Shown: positions 12,325-24,033, counted from the first letter of the stretch. The stretch is DNA of 64,000 nucleotides from Lactifluus volemus (GCA_022376515.1 WTXI01000006.1:1302001-1366000), one strand, 5' to 3'. Numbers and translations: made by a program. The notes: generated by a model not told the origin, from the letters alone.

Positions 12325-13925
12325 CATCAGGAAAACGTCATATTTGCTTACACTAATTAATGGTGCTTACTTTGCTTAATGGTCTTAATTACGGTCTTCT
12401 GCTTAATAAAAATTTTCTGTTTTTTGGTTTAAGCATGTTAAGCACATTAAGCACATTAATCCACATTCAGCACAACTAAGCAAATTTTATTATGACCAAT
12501 AATGAAAATTAAGCAAACTTTAATCACACTAAGTAAACCAGTAGTTTAAGCAAACTAAGAGAATTTTAAGAGGCTTTTAATCATGCTAAGCAAATTGAAG
12601 TATTTTATGTAATTTAATTAAAGTCCGAAAAATATGCGCAGTCATGAAATTTTCACTAAGTCGTTCCCGTGCACCAACCACGTGCATCTTTGTTTGTTCT
12701 TATTTGCACGATGTTGATTTTCGTGCGTTTTCGTGCCAAGTCTTCTGTCCCTCCCTCCCCTCTGTCGTCGTCGCCCCCGTGTTGAGGACTCCGCTGTTGT
12801 CACCACGGCTGGCTCACCGTCTGGCGCTGCCACACGTCTTGCCCTCTCTCCTTGCCGTCTCCGTGGCCTCTGTCGCCACCGCTCGCCGCCTTGCGCTGCC
12901 ACAAGCCTCAGTGTCCCCGCGTTCTCTTTGCCACCGCATTTCCCCCCCCCCCTTTTTTTTTCCCCCCGCGCGAACGTGTCTCAATGCTGCTTCCTCTACC
13001 TCTACCTCTGCCTCTGCCTCTGCCTCCACCGCGTCATCCTCTGCCTCCTGCGCCTGCGCCGCGTCCACGCCCTCGCCTCCGCATCGCTTCCTCCTGGAAC
13101 CACTGGGCTGGGCTGCGAGGGGTCCACGGCGCACGCTGCCTGCGCCGCGCCTTGTGCGCCACCTCTCCGGTATGTTGTACGCTACCTCGCCCCAACGCTT
13201 CCTGACCCTTTTTTTTTGTTCGCCTTCACCTCTGCCTCTGCCTCCTCCTGTGCCGCCGCCTCCCCTGCCTGCACCACCCCTCCTGCGCCTTCTGCGCACT
13301 TCCGTCCCCTCCGCCGTCCCCGCACGCACTTCCATCCCCTCCGCCGTCCCCGCGCCTCCTCCGTCCCGCGCCTCCCGCGCCTTCTCCCGCGCCTCCTCCC
13401 GCGCCTCCTCCTGCCCCTCCCGCGGCATTTCCTGGGCTTCCCGCGCCCCGTGCCTCCTCCCTTGGCCCTCGCCTCCTCCCGCGCCTCCCGCGCCTCCGCC
13501 TCCTCCCGCGCCTCCTGCGCCTCCGCCTCCACCACCGCCTCCTCGTGGCCCTGCAGTCCCACCCCCCCAGGGCTGTTGCATCAAGGCCTGTAGATTACTA
13601 GTCTTAGATATTCATGTTGTAGTTTTACTCCAATATATAATTTTGATGCCTATAAAATTGTGTGATTGAAAATTTTCAAATTAGTTAAAAATGTGAAAGA
13701 TGCTTAATGTTACTTAGACCTTGCTTAATTAGCTTAATTAAGCAGAATGTGCTTAATTCAGCAAATGTGCTTAATTCAGCAACGGGGTGCGCTTACTGTG
13801 CTTAATCAAGGGTTGCTTAACTTGTGCTTAGTTCTTCTTAATGCTTGCTTAACCTGCTTAATGACGACTTTAAGCACACTAATCACACTTTAAGCACATT
13901 AAGCAAAAACAATGTTTTCCTGATG
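12325..13925. mobile_element. Non-autonomous DNA transposon, CATCAG termini, 1,601 bp, inside Copia gag
   Basis: The ends are inverted repeats starting CATCAGGAAAAC, and the host dinucleotide AA is duplicated (12323-12324 and 13926-13927). Excision rebuilds the Gag zinc knuckle in frame. Subterminal DNA is packed with ttaagcacattaagca-type repeats (12350-12600 and 13725-13910). The terminal hexamer and 2-bp duplication match the 3.5-kb element at 2981-6474, but the internal and subterminal sequences differ, so these are two families of one superfamily. No transposase is present. The middle (about 12730-13570) is a strongly pyrimidine-rich strand. Confidence 0.88.
12730..13570. repeat. Pyrimidine-rich low-complexity core of the 1.6-kb transposon
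   Basis: The + strand is almost all C and T with runs such as cctcctcccgcgcctcc. Several frames stay open on both strands and would give Pro/Ser/Ala/Arg-rich or Gly/Glu-rich polymers. The overlap of open frames is a composition effect. No family feature supports any of them. Confidence 0.7.
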
Positions 13926-16900
13926 AACTACATGGGTCATGACGTCAGTGAGTGCCGAAAACTCAAGGCACAGAAGGAAAAGGAAGCGAAGGCAGCGACT
14001 ACGACACCTGCAACGGCGTCCACCCCCCCTTCCACTTCGACCTCTGCGCCTGCCTCCGCAAAAGTGGCGGTGGCTTCATCGCACGACGAGGAAATCTTTC
14101 TTTATCAAGCTCGCCTGTCGCACTCCCCTTCCCCCCTTCTTGAATCCTGGATCCTTGATTCAGGGGCGTCCCGTACAATGTCTTGCAATCGCTCGTGGTT
14201 CACCCATTTCTCTCCCCTCTCCGTCCCCATCAAGGTTACACTTGGAGATGCTCGCTCCATCTTAGCCACGGGTGTCGGACGTATTCGTGTCCGCATGCAC
14301 GCCGACGACCAATGGAGAACGGCAATCCTCCAGGAGGTCCTTTTCGTCCCTGATTTACACGGAAATTTACTCTCCGTGTCTTATCTCACGCAACACGGCG
14401 CAAGCCTTCTCTTCAGTGACAGCTCTTGCCTACTTCGGGACAAGTCAGGTATTACCACCTGCCATGGTCACATGTCATCGAACCTCTACATTATGGACAT
14501 TAAGACCATTGTCCCAGAGAGGGTCCAGATCGCTAACGTCACCCCTTTCCCGCGTGATGACGAGAATCCCCCCGCGCCTGACCAAATTGCCCTCCTCAGT
14601 GAGGACGCTGGCTCTAAAGCCTCCCTCACCACCTGGCACCGTCGACTCGGACATGTCAGCACCGATACCATCGTTCGGATGGCTGAAAAGGGGATAGTAG
14701 ATGGGATTACCATTGATGGTCCTACGAGTGCAAGCATCATTTGCCAACCGTGTCTTAACGGGAAGCAAACATGCACCGACATATCAAAGGCGACCAGCAC
14801 GCGTGCCACCGACGTTCTTGGCCGTGTGTTCTCGGACATTTGCGGTAAACTCCCGACGCGCTCTCGTCAAGGTTTCGAGTATTTTGCGACCTTTACTGAC
14901 GACAAAACTCGGATGGTGTCTGTTGCCAGACTGAAACTCAAGTCCGAACTCCTCCAGCACCTGAAGACCTACGTTGCACGAGCCGAACGAGAGACGGGAA
15001 AGCAGCTCAAGGTACTGCGTTCAGACGGAGGTGGCGAGTACACTGGAACAATACCAACTCGTTATTTTGAGGAGAAGGGAATCCGTCAGGAGGTAACGAC
15101 CGCCTACACGTCTGAGCACAATGGTGTTGTGGAACGCATGAACCGCACACTGCTCGATAAGGTGCGGACCATGCTTAATGATGCCTCCCTCCCCGATTCT
15201 TTCTGGTACGATGCTCTCGAGTACGCTGCGATTCTCCACAACCATCTGCCGACGCATTCGCTCCCTGGCATCACACCTGAAGAGGCCTGGAGCGGCAACA
15301 AACCAAACGCAACCCGTCTGCGCGTTTTTGGCTGCAAAGCCCACATGCATGTTCCCAAGAAGCATCGATCGAAACTTGCATCCCAATCTTATCAATGCAC
15401 CTTCCTTGGACTCGCTGCAAATTACAAAGCATTCAAACTTATCCACCATCCCTCCAACAAAGTTTACAATTCACGCGACGTCATTTTTGATGAAGGGGGT
15501 GCTGTACATGAACGTATCATAATCAACGATGAAGACGATCGCGACGATACGGTTGACGATGCTGGAGACACTCCAGAAGCGACTGCGCCGCCGCGCGCAC
15601 CTCCTACACCTGAAATGCCTGATTGTCCGAAGCGCACCATCCGCGCGCCTGTTCGCGACGATGATGACCGCTACGATGTGAGCTCATACGACCGCAAGTG
15701 CCCCGCGCGCGTCACTGTCGCCAACGCCGAACTTGGAAGTGATCCACACACTTTCGACGAGGCTATGGCACGACCTGACGCAGCCAAGTGGATTTTGGCC
15801 TGCGAGAATGAGCGACACACCTTCGAACAAATGGGCGTTTTCGAAATTGTCCCACGTCCGCGCGATCGCAAGATCGTTGGCAGTCGATGGGTTTTCTGCG
15901 TTAAGCGCGGCCCAGATGGTAGCGTTCAAAAGTACAAAGCACGAATCGTTGCCCAGGGTTTCACGCAAACCGAAGGAGTCGACTACGACGAGACTTTCGC
16001 GCCAGTCGCGAAATTCGCCTCTTTCCGTGTCATACTCGCGATGGCTGCCAAGCGAAACCTAGAAGTGCACCAGATGGATGTGAAGTCAGCTTATCTCAAC
16101 GGAGATTTAAAAGAGGAGATCTTTATGCATCCCCCCCCTGGTTTTGGAGCGCCGAGCAGCACAGTTTTACGATTACTGAAAGCCGTCTACGGAACCAAAC
16201 AAGGTGGACGCGTCTGGTATGAGAATATCAGATCGTGATTATTCTCCATGGGATATACTAACACACAAGCCGACCATGCCGTCTTCACTCGTTTTGCTGA
16301 CCCCGATCTCTCCATCATCGCCCTCTATGTGGATGACATCACCATGGTCTCCACCAACCTCGCTGACATCGAACGAGACAAGGCCCTCCTCGGACAGCAC
16401 TACGAGATGACTGACCTAGGCAAACTCACCTGGATACTCGGAATGCACGTCACTCGTGACCGCACCGCAGGGTGGATCTCTCTATCACAGGAGAAGTACA
16501 CCTGTGAAGTCCTTGAACGTTTTGGGAAGTCCACAGTGCGCCCTATCACTACTCCTGCCCTCGCCAATGAGCACCTCCGTAAGCTCTCCGAACCCGAAGG
16601 CGATCCGAAGCCTTACCAAAGTGCCGTGGGTGCCCTCATGTATCTGATGCTGGGTACGCGCCCCGATTTGGCTTACGCTATCGGTGCTCTCGGACGTCAT
16701 AACGCCACCCCTGGCTCCACACATTTCCAGTCTCTGGACCAGGTCTTCAAGTATCTTCGCGGCTCCTCTGCCCTCCGCCTCGTCTTCAGGCGCGGTGTTC
16801 CTGAGGGCACCACCTTACACGGCTATGTTGACGCCGACTGGGCCAGCGATATCAATGATAGAAAGTCGACCTCTGGTTTCGTGTTTATGCTCGCTGGGGC

Positions 16901-17479
16901 TGCTGTTAGCTGGGGATCGAAGAAGCAATCATCCGTAGCCCTGTCTAGCACGGGGGCCGAGTATATCGCAGTCGCTTATGCGACCAAGGAGGCCATCTGG
17001 TTACGACGCCTCCTTAGCAAACTCGGATTTTCATTCTCTTCGCCGACCATCCTACGCGTCGATAATCAGTCTGCAATCTCGATAGCGCACAACCCCGAGT
17101 TCCACGACCGGACGAAACACATCGATCTCCGCCACCATTTTCTCCGCGAAAGGGTCGCTGCCGGAGACATCGAGCTAGTGTTGCCGTGGCTCGGCTTGAA
17201 GCCACTGAGCCGATGGAGCCGAGCCGAAATTAGCTTAGCCAAGCTGGGTGTCGGCTCGTGCCAATATCGGCTAAGCTCAGACTCCACATGGCTCGCTCGA
17301 GCTCTGAGCCGCTCGAGCTTCGGCTCGCCCACTGTGACAGCCATCATTCTATGTTGGTCCACCCTGCAGTCCCCCATAAGCTATCTGGCATCCCGAGTGA
17401 AAAATTATCTTCAGGTATGTCAATGTGCTGTTGGCATTGTCTTTAATAGTCTGCTAGCAGTGTTTTCTGGGATAGGCAA

Positions 17480-17971
17480 TGCCTCTACCATTCCTCAAAC
17501 CACAACAGCGGCAGCAGGAGCAGAAGTTCCCGAATTTGCCACTACCCTTCGTGAGACGATCCCGGATACCGTGCGACAAGCGCAGGGATGGATCTTGCAC
17601 AGCAAGTAGCACAGGCTCGCATGCAGGATGCCGCCACACGTGGAGAAGAGCTGTTGCGCGGCGCGAGTATATTCCTGCGCGATGCCGTACGCGTCGTTCC
17701 TCCCGAGCAGGCAAATACCTCCTCCTTGACACCCACCTCCGCAGCAACACCACCCGCGCACGAGGGTACCGCTACGCCACGCGCAGAGGCGTCCACATCC
17801 GTCGTCCCTGCCACTGCTCCCCCTGCAACGCGTCGCGATGCTTTGCTGCACTCGTTGCGTGCCAATCCAGCCATCTGGCGTGTTGACCTTGCGGGTGAGG
17901 AGCGCTTGGCGAACCTCTTTCTTTCCTGGGAGAAAGCCGGGGTGGATGCAGCGCTCGATGAGACAGCGTGA
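17480..17971 (+). pseudogene. Probable BSD-domain protein gene fragment captured by the hAT element
   Basis: Two overlapping frames read VPEFATTLRETIPDTVRQAQ (to about 17587) and MDLAQQVAQARM...GEELLRGASIFLRDAVRVVPPE (from 17588), then an Ala/Pro/Thr-rich linker and LLHSLRANPAIWRVDLAGEE. This resembles the middle of fungal BSD-domain proteins (helical repeats, the LRDAVRVVPPE region, then the start of the BSD fold). It is a weak, remembered match. The frame shifts near 17588 and the piece has no proper start or end, so it is a captured fragment. Confidence 0.42.
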
Positions 17972-18234
17972 GGCGTGGACATGACCAGGATCGTCGCCTT
18001 TCCGACAAGGAGCTTAAACTCCTCAAATCAATCAAATGCCATCGAGTTCTCCAAGATCAAGCAAGCCACCGGTGGTTGACTGCGCTTGGCCATGTCTGGT
18101 GGCGCGGCACGGTCCTGTGAGATGCAGGAGTTTTTAAACCTCGCTCTGGTCACGCTTGTTCAGGGTCCGTCTTTTCTTCTTTTTCCTTTCTTCTTTTCTT
18201 CTTCTTTTGGTACTGATGACATATTGTAAACAAA

Positions 18235-19007
18235 GGTTATGGTATGACCGAGACGTGCGGCATGTGCTGCATTCTGCCACCCAGCATTTTGCAATATAAT
18301 ACCGTGGGCCTTCCTTGCCCGTCCATAGAAACCAAGTTCCTCGACGTGCCCGAAGCCGGATATTTCTCAACCAATAACCCGCCACAGGGTGAGATCCTCC
18401 GCGGCCCATCCGTTATTAATGGTTACTATAAGCGAGATGACCTCAACAATGATGAGACCATCTTTACCCAAGCCGGCTGGTTGTGCATGGGCGATGTTGG
18501 CCAGTGAAATAAGGACGGCATGATGGCCATGATTGATCGGTACGTCCGACTCGCCCGTGTCAAAGAGACGTTGCAGTTTTCACTCACACACGTAGCATCA
18601 AGAACCTCATCAAGCTTCAAGGAGGCGAGTACATTGCGCTCGAGCGCCTCAAGTCGACCTACAAATCATGTAACTTGGTGTCGAACCTTTGCGTGCACCC
18701 CACACCGGAAGCGACGCAGCCGATCGCGATCATTGTGCCGCACGAGGTGAACCTGCACGCGGCGCTCTCAGACGATCAGGATGTCGCCACTGCCCCACTG
18801 GCCGATTTGTGTACGAAGACAAAGGTGAGGGCGTTGATCCTCAAGGAGTGCAACGCGGCGGGAAAGAAGAGTGGGTTCAAGAATATAGAGATGCTTCAGG
18901 CCGTCGTGCTTACCCCTGACGAGTGGACACCAGAGAGTGGATTGGTCACTGCGGCGCAGAAGATTCAGTGGAGGAAGATTGCGCAGACGTTTGACACGGA
19001 GATCAAG
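18235..19007 (+). pseudogene. Long-chain acyl-CoA synthetase (FAA1/FAA4-type) gene fragment captured by the hAT element
   Basis: Exon 18235-18539 begins GYGMTETCGMC, the ATP/AMP signature of AMP-forming ligases, followed by YNTVGLPCPSIETKFLDVPE, GYFSTNNPPQGEILRGPSV and GYYKRDDLNND. Exon 18596-19007 gives LIKLQGGEYIALERLKS, SNLCVHPTPEATQPIAI and VVLTPDEWTPESGLVT. Together these are the C-terminal third of a yeast Faa1-like enzyme that activates long-chain fatty acids. The intron between the exons (gtacgt...cgtag) is preserved, so capture was at the DNA level and not through mRNA. A TGA at 18505-18507 replaces the expected Trp in GDVGQW. The N-terminal two thirds are missing, so no enzyme can be made. 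Confidence 0.85.
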
Positions 19008-20087
19008 GTGAGATTTTATTTTTTTCTTGGAGGAGGAGCAGCAGCAGCAGCAGAACATTATTGGGACTCCAAGTCTGGACATGAGAGGGAATGTGGCATG
19101 CGAGAATGATGAGAATAAGGCAAAAATTGATGCCTCAGACAAGGATGTATTTGAAGTACTTAAGTAGTCCATTCATAGCTAAGTAATGCTACTAATTACA
19201 ATATGAAATGAGTGACCAAATGGGTGAAACGAACGGTGTAAAGGGTATCACATTGAGGACAAGACTGTTGCAGCCCAGAGTTGCCGCGCTCGATCTGTGA
19301 GGCAATGTTTTGTTAGTATCTAGACATGCTCCATCTCGAAAGCAAGCTCTCGAATGTGTTGGAGTATGATGCCGATCGGAGAGGAGTTGGAGGAGGCCAA
19401 GGAAGGATGAGGTGTAGCCGTGGAAGGACAGAGGAGCCCGATGAAGGCTGTGCTGTCATCAAAGGCAGCCCTATTTTTCGCGTGCCCTTCTCAGGTGGAC
19501 GATCTTCTGTCGGCAGCAGCCTGGGTCTTCTCACAATCGACATCGTTGAGCATTTCAAAGTAGACCGGGAATCCGGGAATGACTCACTCGAGGACCCATT
19601 CCTTCCAATGTGCAGCTGGTCAGCCCATCTGTGAGACTGTGATCCGTCTCATCGCTTCGCCTCGAGTCTCGAGAGCACTTCTGGGCCCGAGTTGAGTCTG
19701 TCCTCCCCACATCTGGGTTGCCAAGGGGGGACGGGGTGGGGGTGGAGGCAGGGGCCTTGAGCCAGGACGAGTTGACCGATGGCGGTGAGTTCACACGGTT
19801 TTGTTCGATCACGAAAATTATTAGCCTAGGCTAAGCGGCTCTGGAGCTGAGCCGAGCCAGAGTCGACTGTGAGCCAATCAATGGCTCGGCTCATGAGCCT
19901 GATTAGTGGAGAGCCGCATCAAGCTGAGCCGAGCCAGCCGGAGCCGAGCCACGGCAACACTACATCGAGCTATCTTACGTACCCACTGGTGATCAGTTAG
20001 CTGACATTTTCACAAAGGGATTGGTGCGAGAGAAGCACCAGCGTTTCACACGCGAGATGGGCTTGCACTTTGAGGTCTGAGGGGGTG

Positions 20088-20478
20088 TGTTGTGATTTCA
20101 TCTTCTTGACCAGCCCTAAAGTGGCTGCGCACGGACCACTTCCGTTGATCATCGTAACTTCGTAGTTTATACTTTTCTGCGCTCTTGCTACTCTACTTGG
20201 GCCCTCTCTGCCTATTTTCATGTTTTTCGAGTATCTTCTACTCCACGAGCATTTTCACATGTTACTCTCTGGACTAGTCGTACATAAACGGGCCTCGCGT
20301 GCCCCCCTCACTTTTCCCTCAGCGTTTTCTTTCAACCCGCTGAGGTGAGCATTACATTATGCCTTATTATCTTCATTGTAGCATTTTTATCTAACCTTAG
20401 AACATAGTTTATTTTACAACAGGTTAGAGATGAAGAATATAGCGTTTTCTTTCAACCCGCTGAGTTTATTTTACAACA
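20088..20478 (+). repeat. Copia 3' long terminal repeat
   Basis: 391 bp, near-identical to the 5' LTR. It follows the Gag-Pol stop (20078-20080) and a purine-rich gggggtg that probably serves as part of the polypurine tract. It should supply the 3' processing signal. Confidence 0.93.
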
Positions 20479-20483
20479 GCTAG

Positions 20484-21919
20484 TGTGTGGTCTCATCGTC
20501 GCGAGAACGAGGCATGGATGACCAAAACGAGAATTTAGAAAAAAATCACTGGAGAGGTGTTCAAACGAGGAAAAGGGGATGTCGTGATCCTTTGCTTCTC
20601 CATCGCATAAACTGGGGGACTTTCGAATACATATGGGGCCTGGAGACACGACCAAACAAGACAGACGTGCATCCTTACTGTGCGTAAATACGTAAATGTA
20701 TGTAACAAAGGTCGGAAATGACCAGATGGAGATGAACCTTAAGCACCCCCCGATAAGTGTAGAAGTCTAACGAATTGGCCGAGAAAACGAGAGAGAACGA
20801 GTAGTCGGAAGAATTTAGAGGAAGAAATAAGGACACTGTGACATGTAGGGGTGTGCCGTAGAATAGCGAGACATGCAGAAGTAACCCGGAAAAAAAAGGA
20901 ACTAAGCGTGGTGCGAGACCACACAGCATAGAGCCAAGCCTGAGGCATTCACACTGTTGTGCGATACAGAAGATGGCGGGATATGGGGAAAGAGCAGACG
21001 AACGAGGTGGAATATGTGCTTCCAAGAGCAGCGATCACGTTGATCTACACCGGGTGGACGCCCACGCTTACAGACTGTTCAATACGCATACCTGTCTGTG
21101 GGTTGACAGGTTCGTCTCCAAAGTCTGATGTGCATGCCTGGGCGGTGTGTTCTGCCGCCCTCGAGTCGGTTCCGAGTTTTGTCGTTGTATTACGTGTCTA
21201 TATTTCACCTTGGTTGCCCCTCGTCCGAGTCCCCTGGCTCTTGCCCAGCTGTCTTGCCTTGTCGACATAGAAAACATATCCGTTCAGTAGGGCTGGAGGC
21301 TCCTCGTAGGACTGTTTTAGCGAAACTTGAAACCAACTTGGACAGCGCTGTATGCCGTCCATAATAGGCTCAACAGTACGTTATTGCGCCTTAAAAAGTG
21401 CAGTACATGTGGTGTCGACTGTGGAAACGAAGGCCTTAAATGCATACATCAGGAGTCAGGAGTAACTTGTTAAAACAAACCTATTACAATGTCCATAAAT
21501 AAGCCGCATACAGTGCGAGGCTAAGGAAACCCTCGTCCCCGACATATCAACAGCCAGCTAGAGCAACGGAGAGACGAGTTCCGAGAACTCCAGTGCCATG
21601 ATCAGCATTTATTACCGAGTACGGAACAAAGCATTTCAGCGTCAAATAGCGCATGAGAGAAAGGTCTAGAGACATGCACCCCATGGTACCTGTGCCGTGG
21701 CACAAGTACACCGATACACATGTTAGGAGCACAACATAAGTTCGGGTGAGTTTCCAAAGGTTAGCGTAAATCACGCTCGCATGGATAGGTGAAAGAGGTA
21801 ATTGTTCAAGTTAGCAAGTGGTAGCGGTCAGGGATAAGCTGTTGACCGGCCCGTACAGTACCGGCCCAACACATTTATCACGCTTGGTTTGGCAGTCTTC
21901 GCGTTTTATCGCTCAAATC
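20484..21919. other. Spacer between the Copia element and CCT2
   Basis: No gene is recognised. Open frames are short and lack family features. The last few hundred bases should contain the CCT2 promoter. Confidence 0.45.
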
Positions 21920-24033
21920 ATGTCCGTGAACATTTTCCATGACGAGGTATCTACGACTTTCATAAATTTGACCCCACTTTCCCCTAACCTCTTTATCTCT
22001 CAGGCAACCGAAGAAAAGGCGGAGAATGCGCGACTGTCGTCTTTCGTTGGCGCACTTGCGCTCGGCGATCTTGTTAAGAGCACGTTAGGTCCCAAAGGAA
22101 TGAACAAAATCCTGCAATCTATGTCATCCGGAGATATAAATGTGACGAATGACGGCGCGACGATCCTCAAGGCGATCCAGCTCGACAATGCCGCGGCCAA
22201 GATCCTCGTGAACATCTCCAAGGTACAGGATGATGAAGTTGGGGATGGGACGACGAGCGTAACTGTGCTCGCAGCGGAGCTGTTAAGAGAGGCGGAAAAA
22301 CTCATCGGCATGAAGATACACCCTCAGACGATCGTGGAAGGGTATCGGATAGCGAGCGTCGCGGCTCTTGCGGCTCTTGAAAATGCTGCTGTAGACCACG
22401 GGTGCGCCGCCTGCCTCCGTTTTTTTGCTCACTAAGGATCCGTTTAATGATTTTTTTTCATACATCAAGATCCGATGCTGCGATATTTCGACAGGATCTA
22501 GTCAACATTGCGCGGACGACGCTCTCATCCAAGGTATTGTCGCAGGACAAAGAATATTTTGCGAATCTTGCCGTCGATGCTGTGCTCCGTCTGAGGGTGA
22601 GAGTGCCATCTATATATGCGTGCCCTATCGTTCGTCGCTCATGCTGCTGCCTCTATAGGGTTCAACGGACTTGGATCATATTCAAGTCATCAAAAAAGTC
22701 GGCGGAAAGCTGACAGACTCGTATCTCGACGAAGGTTAGTGCTGTTTTTCGACGAGGGATTGTCAGATCCGTACTGAAATTGAGTACAGGATTCATTCTG
22801 GACAAGTCGACTGGAACGAATTGCCCCAAGCGCGTTGAAAATGCGAGGATCCTCATTGCTAATACATGTACGTTGTCAACGCATCATTGTTTCATCGTAT
22901 GGATTCAGAGTGCACGTATCTAGCTATGGATACCGACAAGATTAAGATTTTTGGGGCCCGCATGAAAGTTGACGGCACAGGGAAACTCGCGGAGCTCGAG
23001 CGCGCTGAGCGAGTGCGTATATATCTCCTTCAAGGATGCTCATATCACTGACTTTTTGTTTTCAAATTAGGAAAAGATGAAGGCTAAAGTAGAGGCCATT
23101 GCATCACACGGGATCAATGTCTTTGTTAATCGGCAACTGATTTACAACTACCCCGAAAGTATCCTTGCAGAAAAGGGAATTATGTCAATCGAGCATGCTG
23201 ATTTCGAGGGCGTTGAGCGCTTGTCGCTTGTCACGGGGGGCGAGATTACGAGCACGTTCGACCGGCCAGATCTTGTCAAGCTTGGGCATTGCGACCTAAT
23301 TGAAGAGATCATGATTGGGGAGGATAAGGTGGGGCCTTAGACGGCGACATGCCAGAGACACCTAACCGAACCATTTTTTAGCTCATCAAATTCTCTGGTG
23401 TTGCGGCAGGCGAGGCATGTACGGTCGTGTTGCGGGGATCCACCAACCAGATGGTTGATGAAGCGGAACGCTCCCTACATGACGCGCTCTCTGTGTTATC
23501 ACAGACAGTCAAGGAGACGCGTGTTGTGCTTGGCGGTGGATGCTCTGAGATGTTGATGAGCGTGGCAGTGGAGGAGGGCGCCAAGAAGATCAGCGGGAAG
23601 AAAGCGATCGCGGCTGAGGCCTTTGCACGCGCACTACGTCAAATCCCGACTATACTGGCGGATAATGCCGGTTACGATTCATCTGACTTGGTGGCGAGAT
23701 TACGAGCGGCACACTATGAGGGACAATCAGATGCAGGGCTGAGTGAGTATTCCTCCTAGATCCTGGTTGTCTGAAACTTGCGGCTAACGGTGACTGATGT
23801 GACTAGACATGGACGAGGGTTCCATCAGTTCTATGATGGAACGCGGTGTCACTGAGAGCTACAAGTTGAAGCGGCAGGTTGTCCTTAGCGCTAGTGAAGC
23901 GGCCGAGATGATCATCAGGTGAGGCAATTTCTCGTTGCACGGGTCGATTTCTCAAACTGATGCCATTCGATGTCGTCTTCTCAGAGTGGACGACATTTTA
24001 CGCGCGGCACCACGAAAGCGGGAGGCAGTATAA
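21920..24033 (+). CDS. CCT2: T-complex protein 1 subunit beta (cytosolic chaperonin CCT2)
   Basis: Ten exons: 21920-21946, 22004-22401, 22470-22596, 22659-22734, 22790-22867, 22924-23012, 23071-23328, 23382-23742, 23807-23918 and 23985-24033. They give 524 residues, the usual length (yeast about 527). The protein is one of eight paralogous subunits of the TRiC/CCT double ring that folds actin and tubulin with ATP in the cytosol. Visible landmarks are [20 protein letters not shown], the ATP site [46 protein letters not shown] and [11 protein letters not shown]. The order and wording fit CCT-beta specifically. It ends in APRKREAV. All splice phases close without adjustment. Transcription runs toward PMT2, whose start lies 225 bp downstream. 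Confidence 0.97.

Larger units (their letters stand above)
17176..19962. mobile_element. Non-autonomous hAT transposon, 2,787 bp, inside Copia RNase H
   Basis: Perfect 21-bp terminal inverted repeats begin TAGTGTTGCCGTGGCTCGGC. An 8-bp duplication CATCGAGC flanks them (17168-17175 and 19963-19970). An 8-bp duplication and TAGxG-type ends are hallmarks of the hAT superfamily. Subterminal repeats of ggctcggct/agccgagcc fill about 17180-17330 and 19840-19955. No hAT transposase is seen. The interior instead holds host gene fragments: an acyl-CoA synthetase piece at 18235-19007 and a probable BSD-domain gene piece at 17480-17971. This makes it a gene-capturing element. Confidence 0.93.
11228..20080 (+). 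pseudogene. Copia Gag-Pol polyprotein, interrupted
   Basis: Coding parts are 11228-12324, 13928-17175 and 19971-20080, all in one frame once the nested elements and one copy of each target duplication are removed (about 1,485 codons). The gag part has the FSVWRFHMR region and a CCHC knuckle (CX2CX4HX4C) split exactly by the first insertion. Pol follows with protease WILDSGASRT, GAG-pre-integrase TTWHRRLGH, an integrase core (FTDDKT, RSDGGGEY, HNGVVERMNRT), reverse transcriptase (MDVKSAYLNGDL, YVDDI) and RNase H (YVDADWASD, SSTGAEYIA, VDNQSAI, TKHIDLRHHF). The last insertion splits the end of RNase H, and the tail QLADIFTKGL resumes near 19990. One in-frame TGA at 16236-16238 lies in the RT, where the element probably had CGA. 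The element is therefore dead in cis on three counts. Confidence 0.93.
10775..20478 (+). mobile_element. Ty1/Copia LTR retrotransposon with two nested insertions
   Basis: Two 391-bp LTRs (10775-11165 and 20088-20478) begin TGTTGT and end ACAACA. They are flanked by a 5-bp target duplication gctag (10770-10774 and 20479-20483). The internal order is gag, protease, integrase, reverse transcriptase, RNase H, which is diagnostic of Copia rather than Gypsy. The total of 9,704 bp includes two younger transposons at 12325-13925 and 17176-19962. Without them and their duplications the element is about 5.3 kb, the normal Copia size. The two LTRs differ at seven positions by my count (about 1.8%), all transitions. 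Confidence 0.95.

Noticed and set aside
12644..13669. 341-codon plus-strand frame and overlapping minus-strand frames
   Set aside because: They lie inside the 1.6-kb transposon, come from a pyrimidine-only block, and have low-complexity composition on both strands without any domain.
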